Shown: positions 8,205-17,661 of the stretch, piece by piece
Layout: every line of letters begins with the position of its first letter
Numbering within the stretch: position 1 is the first letter of the stretch
Assembly (NCBI GenBank): GCA_012031965.1
Contig: JAAUSC010000022.1
Location: 1-50,190 of the forward strand
DNA length: 50,190 bases
Direction of reading: 5' to 3'
Origin: Scytonema sp. RU_4_4
GTDB taxonomy: Bacteria; Cyanobacteriota; Cyanobacteriia; Cyanobacteriales; Nostocaceae
Made by a program: the position numbers and the translations under genes
Notes under the pieces: generated by a model
The model's database searches: none
What the model was told of the DNA's origin: nothing
Seen by the model: the letters and a program-made list of their open reading frames with translations, nothing else

Positions 8205-10853
8205 CTACAACCAATTACCAACTAACACATAAGGTGCCCAGTAAAGAGGACGAGTGTATTCCAAACCCTCCAGGAGTTTTAATTGAGCAAAGCGTAAAGC
8301 TTCTGCCGTGGTTTTGCCAGCTGTTAACTGACGGTAGAATTCATCAATAAACAAAGCTGTGGAGTTATCACCAATCTGCCATAGGGACGCTAAAGTACTC
8401 CGCGCTCCAGCTCGAATGGCAACTCCCGCTAATCCCAATGCAGCACGGTTATCTCCTGCTGCTGTTTCGCAAGCACTCAGAACAAGTAATTCAACTGGCT
8501 CTGTTCGTTTTTGCTCTCTACTTTTGAGCAAACTATCTAATTCTCCCACATAAATGCGTTTATCGGCTGCTAAGATGAAAGTGTCTTTTGCTTTAGAGCT
8601 AAATTGTCCGTGAGTTGCTAGGTGAACGACTCTAAAAGGTTGGGAGTTGATGGTTTTTCCTAAAGTTGTACTCTTGAAATTGTCATCCAATAATGTCGTT
8701 GTTGATATGCCCGATTTCTCAATTAATTTCAGTTCAACCTTAACGTTGGGAAGCGGTGCAAACTTTTCGTTTTTGGGTGGTTGCGAGAGTCCTCCAGCAA
8801 GAGCATTTAATCTTTCCTGTGCTAGAGATTTGGGGGTAAACAGTTGCAATCCTGGGCTAATGGCTACAGCGTACTTCTGGACTAAATACTCTTTGCCATC
8901 ATACAATGCAGATATTGGAATGTTTCGCAGTGACCCATCTGGGATAAAGACTAGAGTATTCACTCCTGCATTTTTGAGTTCACCTTCAACTGGTTTCATT
9001 AACCAGTCATATAACTGCTGGGAAACTGCTTGAAATTTTTTACTAGCATCAGGTTCGACTATCGTCTCTCGCATTTGTGTAATGACTTGCTCTACCTCCT
9101 GAGTGCTCACCACAGAAGTTTTACGTATCAACGGTTGGTTGGGAAGTTTGAGGATAACTTCTAACTGATTATCTAGAATAATCGGGTAAAAAATGGCAGT
9201 ATTAGGATTATCACGGTCTACCACTTTGTCCAATACCACAAATTGGTTACTTAAGCAAGCTTCCCGGAAAAAATTATCTAGTTCTGCTAGTTGCAAGGCT
9301 TCAATTCGCTTGCGGACTTTATCTAAATCAGGCTTTCCTTGTCCTTTCTGTTGTAAAAGCAGTTCTACTGACTGCCGATAAATAGGTTCTACGCTATCAC
9401 GAAAATTGAACTGTACCTCTCGGTTGACTGCAACTAAATCGCTGCGGAGAGACTGAAGTGTTGCGACTGCAGTATCGTAAGCAGCTATGGCTCCCTCAAT
9501 ATTTCCCTGTGCTTTGAGCAGGCGTCCCAACTGCCACTCCCAACGATAAGCTATCTCTGAAGCATCGATTTTTTGAGCGATAAACAATGCTTGCTGCGTC
9601 AAATTCTGTGCTTCTTGCCATTGATTGTTTTGCTCGTAGACTTCTGCTAAACTGCCAAGTGCATAGGATTGAGCACGCTCGTCACCTATGGTTTTGGCTT
9701 GTTGAACGCTGCTTGCTAAAATTTCGGCGATGTTTTTTTTGTCACCAATTTTGCTTATGGTGCGAGCAAAGTTGATACGTGCATAGATACCAGCTTGAGT
9801 GGTAGGCAGAGTTGCTAATTGAGATTGGATTGTGGGGATTAATAGAGACGTTGCATCCCGTCGTTCTAAATCTGCTGTATTCTTATTCTCGACAAGCAAG
9901 CTGAGTTGATTGATTTGGGCTTGAACTTTGGTGAGTGGGTTTGGCGCAATTAAAGCCGCATTTTCATAATGAGCGATCGCATTTTTTATATTACCTAAAG
10001 CTCTGGCAGTATTACCTAGAGAAAATTCTGTCAGACTAATTTCTTGGGGCAGTTGCAGACGTTGAGCAATTTCTAAGCTTTGTTGTAAATTTTTCTGGGA
10101 TTGTTCTAACTCACCTAATTGTTGCTGGGCATTACCAAGGGAGCGCAAAGCAGTCACTTTTTCAAGTGAGTCAGGTTGGGTTTGTAACTGCTGGGAGACT
10201 TCATTCAATATGTCTAAGCTACGGTGGTAAAAACCAGAAACTCGTAGAGCTTGTGCAGAGTTGATACGGCTGCGTGTCACTCTAATATTGTATTGTTTAC
10301 CTAAGCGCTTCCAGATTTCCTCTGCTTGCTGTGATGTTTTCAAAGATACATCTGGCTGTCCCTGTGAAAGTTGCAGTCCACCTTGAATCTCTAGAGTTTG
10401 TGCTAGAACTTCTAGCAATTCTGACTTTGGATTGTTGACATTTAACTTTTGATTTGTGTTGTCCCAGCCTAGTAAATTTAAGCTGGTATTAATAGCTTTT
10501 GACGCTTCTTTCCATGAGCCGAGTTGCTCAAACGCTAGAGAGAGGTTCGTTAGTGCTGCAGCTTGTGCGAGGTTATCTTCTTGTCGCTGATAGATGTGGA
10601 CAGCTTGTTGTAGAACAGTTACAGCTTCAGCAAAGCGTCCTGCTTGATAAAGCGCTTCTCCTTGAGAGACAAGTTGCTGTGGTGTTGTGGTTGAAGGTTT
10701 GGTAGTTTGGGTGTGGAATCCGGCAGGTGAATTTGTCTGGGGTTGTCTGGCGAATGTGCTGGGGATAATAGTTAGGGAAAAAGCAAGAGTAAATAGGACT
10801 ACATTCGTTACCGCAAATCTAATGAGTCGTTTGGTCAGTTGAAGTTTTTGCAT
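8205..10853 (-). CDS. Secreted TPR-CHAT protein (caspase-like peptidase family)
   Basis: 882 codons. Residues 1-35 form a signal peptide (FAVTNVVLFTLAFSLTI, cleavage near TFA). Residues ~55-480 are tetratricopeptide repeats, recognisable from units such as EALYQAGRFAEAVTVLQQA and LAEVYEQNNQWQEAQNL. Residues ~590-882 are a CHAT domain, with the catalytic His in VVHLATHGQFSS and Cys in LVLSACETAAGDNRA, followed by GLAGVAIRAGARSTLASLW. The catalytic dyad is therefore conserved and a cysteine peptidase activity is plausible. TPR-CHAT proteins include the partner protease of some type III CRISPR effectors, but no CRISPR is nearby and the signal peptide points to the periplasm. It is divergent from the HigB toxin gene (80-bp gap). 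AAGGTG lies 9 bases before the ATG. Confidence 0.85.
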   Translation of the reverse strand: MQKLQLTKRLIRFAVTNVVLFTLAFSLTIIPSTFARQPQTNSPAGFHTQTTKPSTTTPQQLVSQGEALYQAGRFAEAVTVLQQAVHIYQRQEDNLAQAAALTNLSLAFEQLGSWKEASKAINTSLNLLGWDNTNQKLNVNNPKSELLEVLAQTLEIQGGLQLSQGQPDVSLKTSQQAEEIWKRLGKQYNIRVTRSRINSAQALRVSGFYHRSLDILNEVSQQLQTQPDSLEKVTALRSLGNAQQQLGELEQSQKNLQQSLEIAQRLQLPQEISLTEFSLGNTARALGNIKNAIAHYENAALIAPNPLTKVQAQINQLSLLVENKNTADLERRDATSLLIPTIQSQLATLPTTQAGIYARINFARTISKIGDKKNIAEILASSVQQAKTIGDERAQSYALGSLAEVYEQNNQWQEAQNLTQQALFIAQKIDASEIAYRWEWQLGRLLKAQGNIEGAIAAYDTAVATLQSLRSDLVAVNREVQFNFRDSVEPIYRQSVELLLQQKGQGKPDLDKVRKRIEALQLAELDNFFREACLSNQFVVLDKVVDRDNPNTAIFYPIILDNQLEVILKLPNQPLIRKTSVVSTQEVEQVITQMRETIVEPDASKKFQAVSQQLYDWLMKPVEGELKNAGVNTLVFIPDGSLRNIPISALYDGKEYLVQKYAVAISPGLQLFTPKSLAQERLNALAGGLSQPPKNEKFAPLPNVKVELKLIEKSGISTTTLLDDNFKSTTLGKTINSQPFRVVHLATHGQFSSKAKDTFILAADKRIYVGELDSLLKSREQKRTEPVELLVLSACETAAGDNRAALGLAGVAIRAGARSTLASLWQIGDNSTALFIDEFYRQLTAGKTTAEALRFAQLKLLEGLEYTRPLYWAPYVLVGNWL

Positions 10854-10933
10854 ATTTCACACCTTACTGAGATACAGGAAAGGTTACAGCATTTTTGTTG
10901 CTTTTAGCATGATATCCGTGTCATTATGCTTAT

Positions 10934-11233
10934 ATGATCATTTCATTTAAAGACAAAGGCACTGAAGATGTTTTTGATGGCAACGATACAAAAGCAGCTC
11001 GAACAACATGTCCTATAAATCTCTGGTCTGTGGCACGAAGAAAACTAGACCAACTCAATGCCGCAGTGTCTTTGGATGATTTGAGCGTATCACCAGGCAA
11101 TAGGTTAAAAGCATTACAAGATGAGCGGGAAGGTCAACATAGTATTCGCATCAATGACCAATATCGAATCTGCTTTGAGTGGACACCAATCGGTGCGTTA
11201 GAAGTTGAGATTGTAGATTACCATGAGGGATAG
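10934..11233 (+). CDS. higB: Type II toxin HigB (RelE/ParE family)
   Basis: 99 codons, the usual size. The motifs are of the HigB/'killer' type: MIISFKDKGTEDVF at the start, RRKLDQLNAA, SVSPGNRLKAL and REGQHSIRINDQYRICFEW, followed by EVEIVDYHEG. Family members cut mRNA on the ribosome. The toxin comes before its antitoxin, which is characteristic of HigBA. The stop codon TAG at 11231-11233 is almost contiguous with the antitoxin start, indicating translational coupling. A TTGTTG...TATGCT-like promoter lies in the short gap upstream; autoregulation by HigA is expected for the family. Confidence 0.88.
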   Translation: MIISFKDKGTEDVFDGNDTKAARTTCPINLWSVARRKLDQLNAAVSLDDLSVSPGNRLKALQDEREGQHSIRINDQYRICFEWTPIGALEVEIVDYHEG

Positions 11234-11241
11234 TGCAACAG

Positions 11242-11553
11242 ATGAGAGTTCCTAAAAATCGTCCTCCCACACACCCAGGAGAAATCTTACTTAGGGATTT
11301 CCTAGAACCAATGGGAGTATCGCAACGTGAGCTTGCTGATGCAATTCATGTCCCTTATCAGCGGATTAATGAGATAGTAAATGGGAAGCGTGGGATCACT
11401 CCGAGTACCGCGTTACGCCTGGAGAAGTTTTTCGGGAATAGTTCGGAGTTTTGGTTAAACCTTCAACAGAGTTGGGATCTGTACCATGTGCTTTCTCAAG
11501 AGAGAGAAGAGCTCGAAATGATAGTAAGGTTCAACTTCTCTGAGGTGCTATAG
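11242..11553 (+). CDS. higA: Antitoxin HigA (XRE-type HTH)
   Basis: 103 codons from ATG at 11242; an in-frame GTG at 11233 overlaps the toxin stop and is the alternative start, but GAGGG sits at a better distance for the ATG. The sequence has the family opening PPTHPGEILLRDFLEPMG, then the helix-turn-helix (QRELADAIHVPYQRINEIV, NGKRGITPSTALRLEKFF) and the typical FWLNLQQSWDLY. It neutralises HigB and should repress the operon. The 3' end abuts a MITE at 11580-11797. Confidence 0.88.
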   Translation: MRVPKNRPPTHPGEILLRDFLEPMGVSQRELADAIHVPYQRINEIVNGKRGITPSTALRLEKFFGNSSEFWLNLQQSWDLYHVLSQEREELEMIVRFNFSEVL

Positions 11554-11579
11554 TCGAGTTATCGGAAGTCTCCTACTGA

Positions 11580-11797
11580 GAGCGTGTTTATAAATTCGGT
11601 AAAAACCTTGATTTGTCATGCTGAGTCCTGAGCGAAGCGAAGGAACTGATAGCGTAGTGAAGCATCTCTCAACTACGGTGCAAAATGTAGATTCTGAGGC
11701 TTCGCCGCGCCAAGGCGAACGTTCCGTTTCACTTCACACCCTGCGGGAAGCCGCAAAGCGTCTACAGAATGACAAATTTATTTTATAAACACCCTCT
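11580..11797. mobile_element. MITE of about 218 bp between higA and the haemagglutinin gene
   Basis: The ends are inverted copies: AGCGTGTTTATAAATT at 11581-11596 and AGGGTGTTTATAAA read on the opposite strand at 11783-11796. The interior carries TGTCATGCTGAGTCCTGAGC and several short palindromes (GGCTTCGCCGCGCC). There is no coding capacity. It supplies the stop codon and the last codons of the minus-strand haemagglutinin gene. Confidence 0.7.
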
Positions 11798-14678
11798 GAG
11801 ACACAGGACAAGAAGCAGGAGTTTGCCAAGAACTGTGAGGAGTAACTTGGGGAGCTTGCGCCACGAGTTCTATGTTTCCATTGCGATCAACTACCCAAGC
11901 AGTCGCTTCCACAATTGGAGTCGCCGCAGCAACTTTGGTCGTATTTGACACTGCTGTTAGCTGTGGCGAAATTGTTGTTTTAGCTGAGTTTGCTGGTTTT
12001 GGTCTTAATCTCACCCAGGCTGATAGAGTGCTTGTATCTTGTAATGGTTCAGTGGGACTCATGGGTAGTCCGCCGCGTCCTGTTGACACAAAGGAACTCT
12101 GGAATTGCCGACTTCCAGGAGTGCAGGCGGTGGAAATTTGTTGGGAGACATCAACGAGATTAATTGGGAGTTCGATTAAGCCGCTAGTGGGGTCAATATC
12201 AAGTACATTAATTTGCACATTACCACTCGATTCGCTATTTACCCCTGTGGCGGTGATGTCGCTATCCGGCGTGAGTGCATCCCGAAACTGAAGACCAAAG
12301 ATACCTTTAGTATTGATTCTGACATTACCGCCACGAAAGTCAGCAGAATTGGCGCTGATGTTGCTATCTTCAAAGCCAGCCAGGACCGAGGCATTAATAT
12401 TGATGTTGCCGCCGAAAACGTTTGCTCCTGTGGCGTTGGTTCTGATGTTGCTATTGCCAGTCATGAGCAAATCTTGTGAGTTAATGTTAATTGTCGCTTG
12501 TTCGCTATTCGGGTCAACTTTGGGGCTGCGTGTATTGGCGGTGAGTGAGCCATCGTTGTTTAAACGGATAGAGCGGGCATTTAATGTCATGTTGCCTGCC
12601 CTTCCTGTTCCGCGACTCTGCACGGTTACGAATGCCCCATCTTGCACTAGCAAGGTATTAGATCGGACCGTAAGATCACCCGCATTCCCTGTTGAGTTTG
12701 GCTGTGCAGAAGCAAACAAGCCACTGCCAAACTGACCATTAGCGCTTGTACCAATAATTTGCACATCGTGGGCATCAACGCTTAAAGAACCCCCCTTGCC
12801 CGCACCAAATGTACCAGTACCTACCAGTCCCCCATCTCGCACTAGCAAGGTATTAGTTTTGACCGTTATATCACCCGCATCCCCTGTTGAGGAGTCCCCC
12901 AGTGCGGAAGAATTTAAGGCACTAGAAGAGTCACCACTGGCGTTTACACCAATGATTTGCACATCTTTAGCATTAACTCTTAAATTTCCTCCTTTACCTG
13001 CGCCTGATGTACCAACACTGATCTGTGCTCCATCTCGCACTAGTAAGGTATTGGTTCTGACCGTAATATCGCCCGCATCTCCTGTTGAGTTTGAGCTTGC
13101 GGACAAGTTACTCAAAAAGTAATTATAGGCGTCTGTACCAATCACTTGCACATCTTGGGCATCAACGCTCAAATTTCCGCCTTTGCCCGCACCATATGTA
13201 TCAGTACCTACCCCTGCCCCATCTCGTACTAGCAAGGTATTAGTTTTAATTGTCAAATTACCCGCATCCCCTGTTCCTCTTCCTCTTGAAGATGTAGAAG
13301 TAAACAAGCCACTGCTATAAAAACCATCGGCGGTTGTACCAATGGTTTGCACATCTTGGGCATCAATCCTCAAATTTCCCCCCTTACCCGCACCAAATGT
13401 ACCAGCACCAACCTGTGCCCCATCTCGTACTAGCAAGGTATTAGTTTTGATCGTCAAATTACCCGCATCCCCTGTTGAATATGCAGAAGTAAACAAGCCA
13501 CTGGCAAATTCATGATTAGCGGTTGTACCAATCAGTTGCACATCTTGGGCATCAACGCTCAAATTTCCGCCTTTGCCCGCACCATATGTAGCAGTACTTA
13601 CATATGCCCCACCCTCAAAACGCAAGGTGCTAGCACTGATATTGACATCGCCTCCCTGTCCATTTGCTTGTGCTAGTACTTGATTATTAATGGAACTTTC
13701 ATTGTTAAGCTTTATTGCTTCAGTGGCATGAACCTCAATATTTCCCGCCTGACTATTACCAGAACCCAGTCCACTGTCTATGCCTGCAAACAGGATACTC
13801 TTTCCCGTCATCTCTAAATTCCGGGCATTAACCGCAATACTACCACCATCACCAGCAGTTACATTTACTTGCGCGCCATTGCTAAGGAAAACATCGCTTC
13901 TTTCTACACCATTGGGAAAACTCAAATTCAGATTATTACCATCCCCATTCAACCCAACTGTTCCCGCACTAGCTAACCCACCTAAGGAGACTCGTCCACC
14001 AAAAGCATTTAATATTCCACCATCCATGTTGACATTGCCGCCTACTAGAAGCAAACTCTTTCCATCTGGGACACGTAAACCAAGTGCATCCTCGCCACCA
14101 GGAGTAGCTCCTGCTGATGCAGTCGAACTATTTTGAATCGGTGCAGCAGCAATTTGATTGAATAATAAGGCATTCGGATTTACTGTTAACAAAGGTGAAG
14201 GTGCTTCTGGATTCGAGGCACTGAAAAATCCCAGATTGCCAAACCCTATGGCATTCGCTGTTGTGCCGACAAACGAACCGCCGATGTTCAAACTGGCATT
14301 TTTACCAAAAATAATCCCATTGGGATTGATTAGAAACAGGTTTGCTGTACCCAAGGTACGAATCAACCCATCAATGTTTGAAACGCCTGAGCCAGTGACT
14401 CGTGTGAGAATGTTTTGAATATCGAGTGCATTATTGAAGAAAGCTTCCTCGCCACTGGGAACAGAAAACTCTCTAAAGCTGTGGAACAGATTAGCGCCTC
14501 TTGTTGTTCCACCTGAGATAATGCTGGTATTACCCTCTAATCTCACATTGGAATTATTTGGCAGAGTGCCATCTGGCGTCATTTGAGCAATCGAGCTATT
14601 TGTATATAAGGCTATTGCACTCCCAATCACAATTCCTAGACCTTGCCACCAGTACAAACGTTTAGATACTCCGGACAT
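11778..14678 (-). CDS. Filamentous haemagglutinin-type (two-partner secretion) protein
   Basis: 966 codons. Residues 1-32 are a signal peptide (GIVIGSAIALYTNSSIAQM). Residues ~35-170 are the TPS/haemagglutination activity domain: NSNVRLEGNTSIISGGTTRG, LFHSFREFSVPSGEEAFFN, and NLFLINPNGIIFGKNASLN with the hallmark NPNGI. A right-handed beta-helix follows. Residues ~345-715 hold about six ~60-residue repeats of the pattern DGA.V...GAGKGGNLSVDAQDVQ.IGT and GDAGNLTIKTNTLLVR, seen at DNA level as near-identical blocks between about 12640 and 13640. A Cys-containing C-terminus (ISTACTPGSRQFQ; PASCPVSQ) follows. The product should be exported across the outer membrane by a TpsB pore, but no TpsB gene is in the window. 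The final codons lie inside the MITE, so the native C-terminus may be altered. Confidence 0.85.
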   Translation of the reverse strand: MSGVSKRLYWWQGLGIVIGSAIALYTNSSIAQMTPDGTLPNNSNVRLEGNTSIISGGTTRGANLFHSFREFSVPSGEEAFFNNALDIQNILTRVTGSGVSNIDGLIRTLGTANLFLINPNGIIFGKNASLNIGGSFVGTTANAIGFGNLGFFSASNPEAPSPLLTVNPNALLFNQIAAAPIQNSSTASAGATPGGEDALGLRVPDGKSLLLVGGNVNMDGGILNAFGGRVSLGGLASAGTVGLNGDGNNLNLSFPNGVERSDVFLSNGAQVNVTAGDGGSIAVNARNLEMTGKSILFAGIDSGLGSGNSQAGNIEVHATEAIKLNNESSINNQVLAQANGQGGDVNISASTLRFEGGAYVSTATYGAGKGGNLSVDAQDVQLIGTTANHEFASGLFTSAYSTGDAGNLTIKTNTLLVRDGAQVGAGTFGAGKGGNLRIDAQDVQTIGTTADGFYSSGLFTSTSSRGRGTGDAGNLTIKTNTLLVRDGAGVGTDTYGAGKGGNLSVDAQDVQVIGTDAYNYFLSNLSASSNSTGDAGDITVRTNTLLVRDGAQISVGTSGAGKGGNLRVNAKDVQIIGVNASGDSSSALNSSALGDSSTGDAGDITVKTNTLLVRDGGLVGTGTFGAGKGGSLSVDAHDVQIIGTSANGQFGSGLFASAQPNSTGNAGDLTVRSNTLLVQDGAFVTVQSRGTGRAGNMTLNARSIRLNNDGSLTANTRSPKVDPNSEQATININSQDLLMTGNSNIRTNATGANVFGGNININASVLAGFEDSNISANSADFRGGNVRINTKGIFGLQFRDALTPDSDITATGVNSESSGNVQINVLDIDPTSGLIELPINLVDVSQQISTACTPGSRQFQSSFVSTGRGGLPMSPTEPLQDTSTLSAWVRLRPKPANSAKTTISPQLTAVSNTTKVAAATPIVEATAWVVDRNGNIELVAQAPQVTPHSSWQTPASCPVSQRVFIK

Positions 14679-14834
14679 TACACTCTCCTATAAAAAAGGA
14701 TATTTAGCGAGTGAATCCTCGATTTACAGGTATAGGTGTCAGCAAAATCAACTTATGCACAAAAAACGATTCTTTCTGGATATTTGTTCGCTAGTTATAT
14801 AAATGCTGACTATATTATTTACACAAAGTAAATA

Positions 14835-17351
14835 CTACCTTGTTTGATCAAGTTTTGGCGGATTTTGCACACTCCCTTCAAGGAGTGTAGGAAATTCCTG
14901 ACGGCGTTGAACAAACAACACAACAACACCGCTTATAACCACAACAAAAGCTGACGGAATAAATGGTAACCATACCCCTTGTTTGAAAAGAGCGATGCTC
15001 GCAAAAGGAGCCGCCCAAAGCGCGTTCGCGTAGCGTGCCCTTTGGGCATTGGGCAAAGCCCCGCCTTCGGCGATCGCACAAACTCCATATAAAATGATAA
15101 CTATCGCAAACATGGCGCATCCCTTATTGAGTAGCGAACGACGAACGCGCCAAACAATCAAACCAGACACACTCGACCATCCCCATATCCAGAGAATATC
15201 GCACCAGAAAGGCAAAACCCCAAGAATTGGACGTTCGTCTAAAACTGCACTCAAAATTTGGCTGACCATTTGCGCTTGTATAAATATGCCTGGTGTTTCC
15301 TGGTAAGGTTGCTGTGCAGCAGAGTAGGGAGTTGACCAAGTATCGCTAATGGTGTTAGCTGTCACTCCTATGAGAACAACTTTATCTTTGAACAAATCAA
15401 GGTTAACTTTATTATTTAATACATCTTCAAGAGAAACTCTTTGATAATCTGCATTACGGTAATGAACAAGTATTTGAATTCCGCCTAAATCAACTCCTTG
15501 TTGATAGGCACCACTGCGACCTGGTTTTAAGCGTTTAAATACTTTAGAGCCAAACTGTACATCATCTTCATTTAAATCAGGTTTAATATTTTCGTAAAAT
15601 AAGTAACGAGCAGCTAATTGCAACGAGAGTGAGTAAGGCGTTGTACAGGGAGACGAAGGCTCTTGTGCCATCATCAAAATTTGGCGACGGACGATACCAT
15701 CTGAATCCTGAATTGCATCGGTAAAACCCTGACGTTCTTCAGGTACTTCTTTCGGAGGTTTAACACCTTGGGAGTCGTGTTTACGATCTCTGCCTTTACA
15801 GACAACTACCACATTTTCTTTGCTCAGTTCAGTGGAGAGTTGTATCGGCTTTGACTTATTTGGGGTATCAGCAAAATCTCTATAAATATCTAATCCAATA
15901 ACTCGCGGTTGAGACTTTTGTAATTTGTTGAGTAGTTTAGCTAACGTACTATCAGAAATCGATTTCAGTCCTTGAGTCGTCTCTTGTCGGGATTGAATAT
16001 CTTTTTCGGTGATTTCAACAACGAGCAACCTTGGATCTAAATCTTCCTCTGGTTGCAGGAGTAGCATTTGGTCAAAGATTTGCAGTTCGAGTTTTTCAAA
16101 AAGCCCCAAGTATCTCAGACCTATTGTTGAAAGAGTCACAATAACACTACTAAGTAGTACAGTCCAAAGTTTACACTTTCGAGTCGAAATTCTGCTTTTC
16201 GTCTTTGTGGTCGAAATTGTGCTCTGAGTCGAAACTTCGCCGCGAGTCTCGGTGTCACCCCAACCACCGCACAGTTCTTGCCAAGTCAGCGGCTCAAAAG
16301 TAGGATTCTGGCAAATCACTGGTAACCAACTAGCACAAGGGAAGTCATTTTCTAATCCCTGAAGTCTTTCCCGCGCTTCTCGTACAGCCAGATAAAATGG
16401 CTTTCCATCCGCAAAGGCGACAAGAAAGTTTTTTAAAAACTCCTGTGCGACGAAATCTGGTACCCCTTCCCGCATCACAATCATTTGGGGAATGTTCAAA
16501 TCAGCCAAATTTCGTGCCAAACCAATTCCATCACAGGAGTTGAAAATTGCCAGTTTTAAACCGCGTGTAATTGCTGTTTTCAGTGCATTTTTCAACTGGG
16601 AAATTGTTAAACTCTCGCTTTGATTAATGTAAATTTTCCCGAACTCTCCATCTGCAATACTAGCGCTATGTCCTGCAAAAAACAGAATATCCCAATCCTG
16701 ATTCCACAGTTGCTCATCAAGCTCTTTCCGTGTTGGTTCGACAAGAAACGTGGTTTGAGCATCTGTTAAACCTTGCAACAAAGAGCGGTCTTTATCAATA
16801 TCAATACCAAAACTGTTACCTAGGATTGCTAAAATATTGACTTGAACTGTGGAAGAATTTCGCACTACCTGAACAGATGCATACTCATGACTGCTCAAAG
16901 CTAATTCTGCTTTCGGGTAATCCTCAAAAAAATCCCACAGATGCCAAGGTAACTGATGTAGGAAAGCTATATTTGTTTCAATAATAACTCTAATTTCATC
17001 ATCTCGACTGAGTAGAGTTCTTAACTGCCGTTCAATATTCTGGAAGGATTCAGATTTCAACCAAGCATTGATATGTGCTTGTAACTGATGACACACATCA
17101 TCGAAGTCATTCACAGAAATATTAGTAATATCTTGTGAATGCACTTTTATACGTTGATTGCTATCCAAACGTTCATGGACAGCTTCGTAGAGTAACTGCC
17201 ATCTTCTGTAGAGTTTGTTGAGTTCTGGTACTGCTGGCAGACTCCCTGTTATTTTAAAAAATTGATTATCATGCCACAGTTGAGCCGTGACAACAGCAAA
17301 TCCTTGATTTAAGTCTCCTCCGAACAAGCTGAAGACGACTAGCTTACTCAT
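14835..17351 (-). CDS. CHAT-CHASE2 membrane sensor protein
   Basis: 838 codons. Residues ~1-365 contain a CHAT domain: FFAGHSASIADGEFGKIYI carries the histidine, and LAIFNSCDGIGLARNLADL the cysteine. A membrane helix at ~393-412 (LWTVLLSSVIVTLSTIGL) is followed by an extracytoplasmic CHASE2 domain (~415-720; DPRLLVVEITEKDIQ, VIGLDIYRD, DKVVLIGVTANTISDTWST), and three membrane helices end the protein. The usual output domain after CHASE2 (kinase or cyclase) is absent; the CHAT domain in the N-terminal cytoplasmic part is the likely effector. It lies 156 bp upstream of the haemagglutinin gene on the same strand. A peptidase activated by an envelope signal is an inference. Confidence 0.85.
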   Translation of the reverse strand: MSKLVVFSLFGGDLNQGFAVVTAQLWHDNQFFKITGSLPAVPELNKLYRRWQLLYEAVHERLDSNQRIKVHSQDITNISVNDFDDVCHQLQAHINAWLKSESFQNIERQLRTLLSRDDEIRVIIETNIAFLHQLPWHLWDFFEDYPKAELALSSHEYASVQVVRNSSTVQVNILAILGNSFGIDIDKDRSLLQGLTDAQTTFLVEPTRKELDEQLWNQDWDILFFAGHSASIADGEFGKIYINQSESLTISQLKNALKTAITRGLKLAIFNSCDGIGLARNLADLNIPQMIVMREGVPDFVAQEFLKNFLVAFADGKPFYLAVREARERLQGLENDFPCASWLPVICQNPTFEPLTWQELCGGWGDTETRGEVSTQSTISTTKTKSRISTRKCKLWTVLLSSVIVTLSTIGLRYLGLFEKLELQIFDQMLLLQPEEDLDPRLLVVEITEKDIQSRQETTQGLKSISDSTLAKLLNKLQKSQPRVIGLDIYRDFADTPNKSKPIQLSTELSKENVVVVCKGRDRKHDSQGVKPPKEVPEERQGFTDAIQDSDGIVRRQILMMAQEPSSPCTTPYSLSLQLAARYLFYENIKPDLNEDDVQFGSKVFKRLKPGRSGAYQQGVDLGGIQILVHYRNADYQRVSLEDVLNNKVNLDLFKDKVVLIGVTANTISDTWSTPYSAAQQPYQETPGIFIQAQMVSQILSAVLDERPILGVLPFWCDILWIWGWSSVSGLIVWRVRRSLLNKGCAMFAIVIILYGVCAIAEGGALPNAQRARYANALWAAPFASIALFKQGVWLPFIPSAFVVVISGVVVLFVQRRQEFPTLLEGSVQNPPKLDQTR

Positions 17352-17416
17352 TTGTTATTTGTTAGTTGTGAGTTGTTACTTAGTTCAACCTTAAAAAACT
17401 TAAAATCCCATTTGAT

Positions 17417-17550
17417 GAGATTGCTTCCCTCCACTGCGTTTCGGTCGCAATGACATTTTACGTTTAATTTAGTTGTTCTACTTAAGTAGAAGACGTAAAT
17501 AATTCACACTATGTCATTGCGAGTGAAACGGAGTGGAACGAAGCAATCAC
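17417..17550. repeat. Palindromic MITE-like element
   Basis: Two 40-bp arms, 17417-17456 and 17511-17550, are inverted copies with 34 of 40 positions matching (ATTGCTTC, CCACT, CGTTTC, TCGCAATGACAT). A perfect 16-bp palindrome TTCTACTTAAGTAGAA lies in the centre (17476-17491). RNA from either strand would fold into a long hairpin. It separates the CHASE2 gene from the DUF1822 gene. Confidence 0.75.
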
Positions 17551-17661
17551 AGGGGTTTGAAGAACTTTACTTTCTGTTACATAGTTAGATTTATTTTCAC
17601 CGACTTACTTAGTTCTTATTTGTCTAGCAACCATTTGTCATTAACGTTCTGACTAATGACT

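Noticed and set aside
8205-10853. TPR-CHAT protein considered as the type III CRISPR partner protease
   Set aside because: It has a signal peptide and no Cas gene or CRISPR array is in the window.
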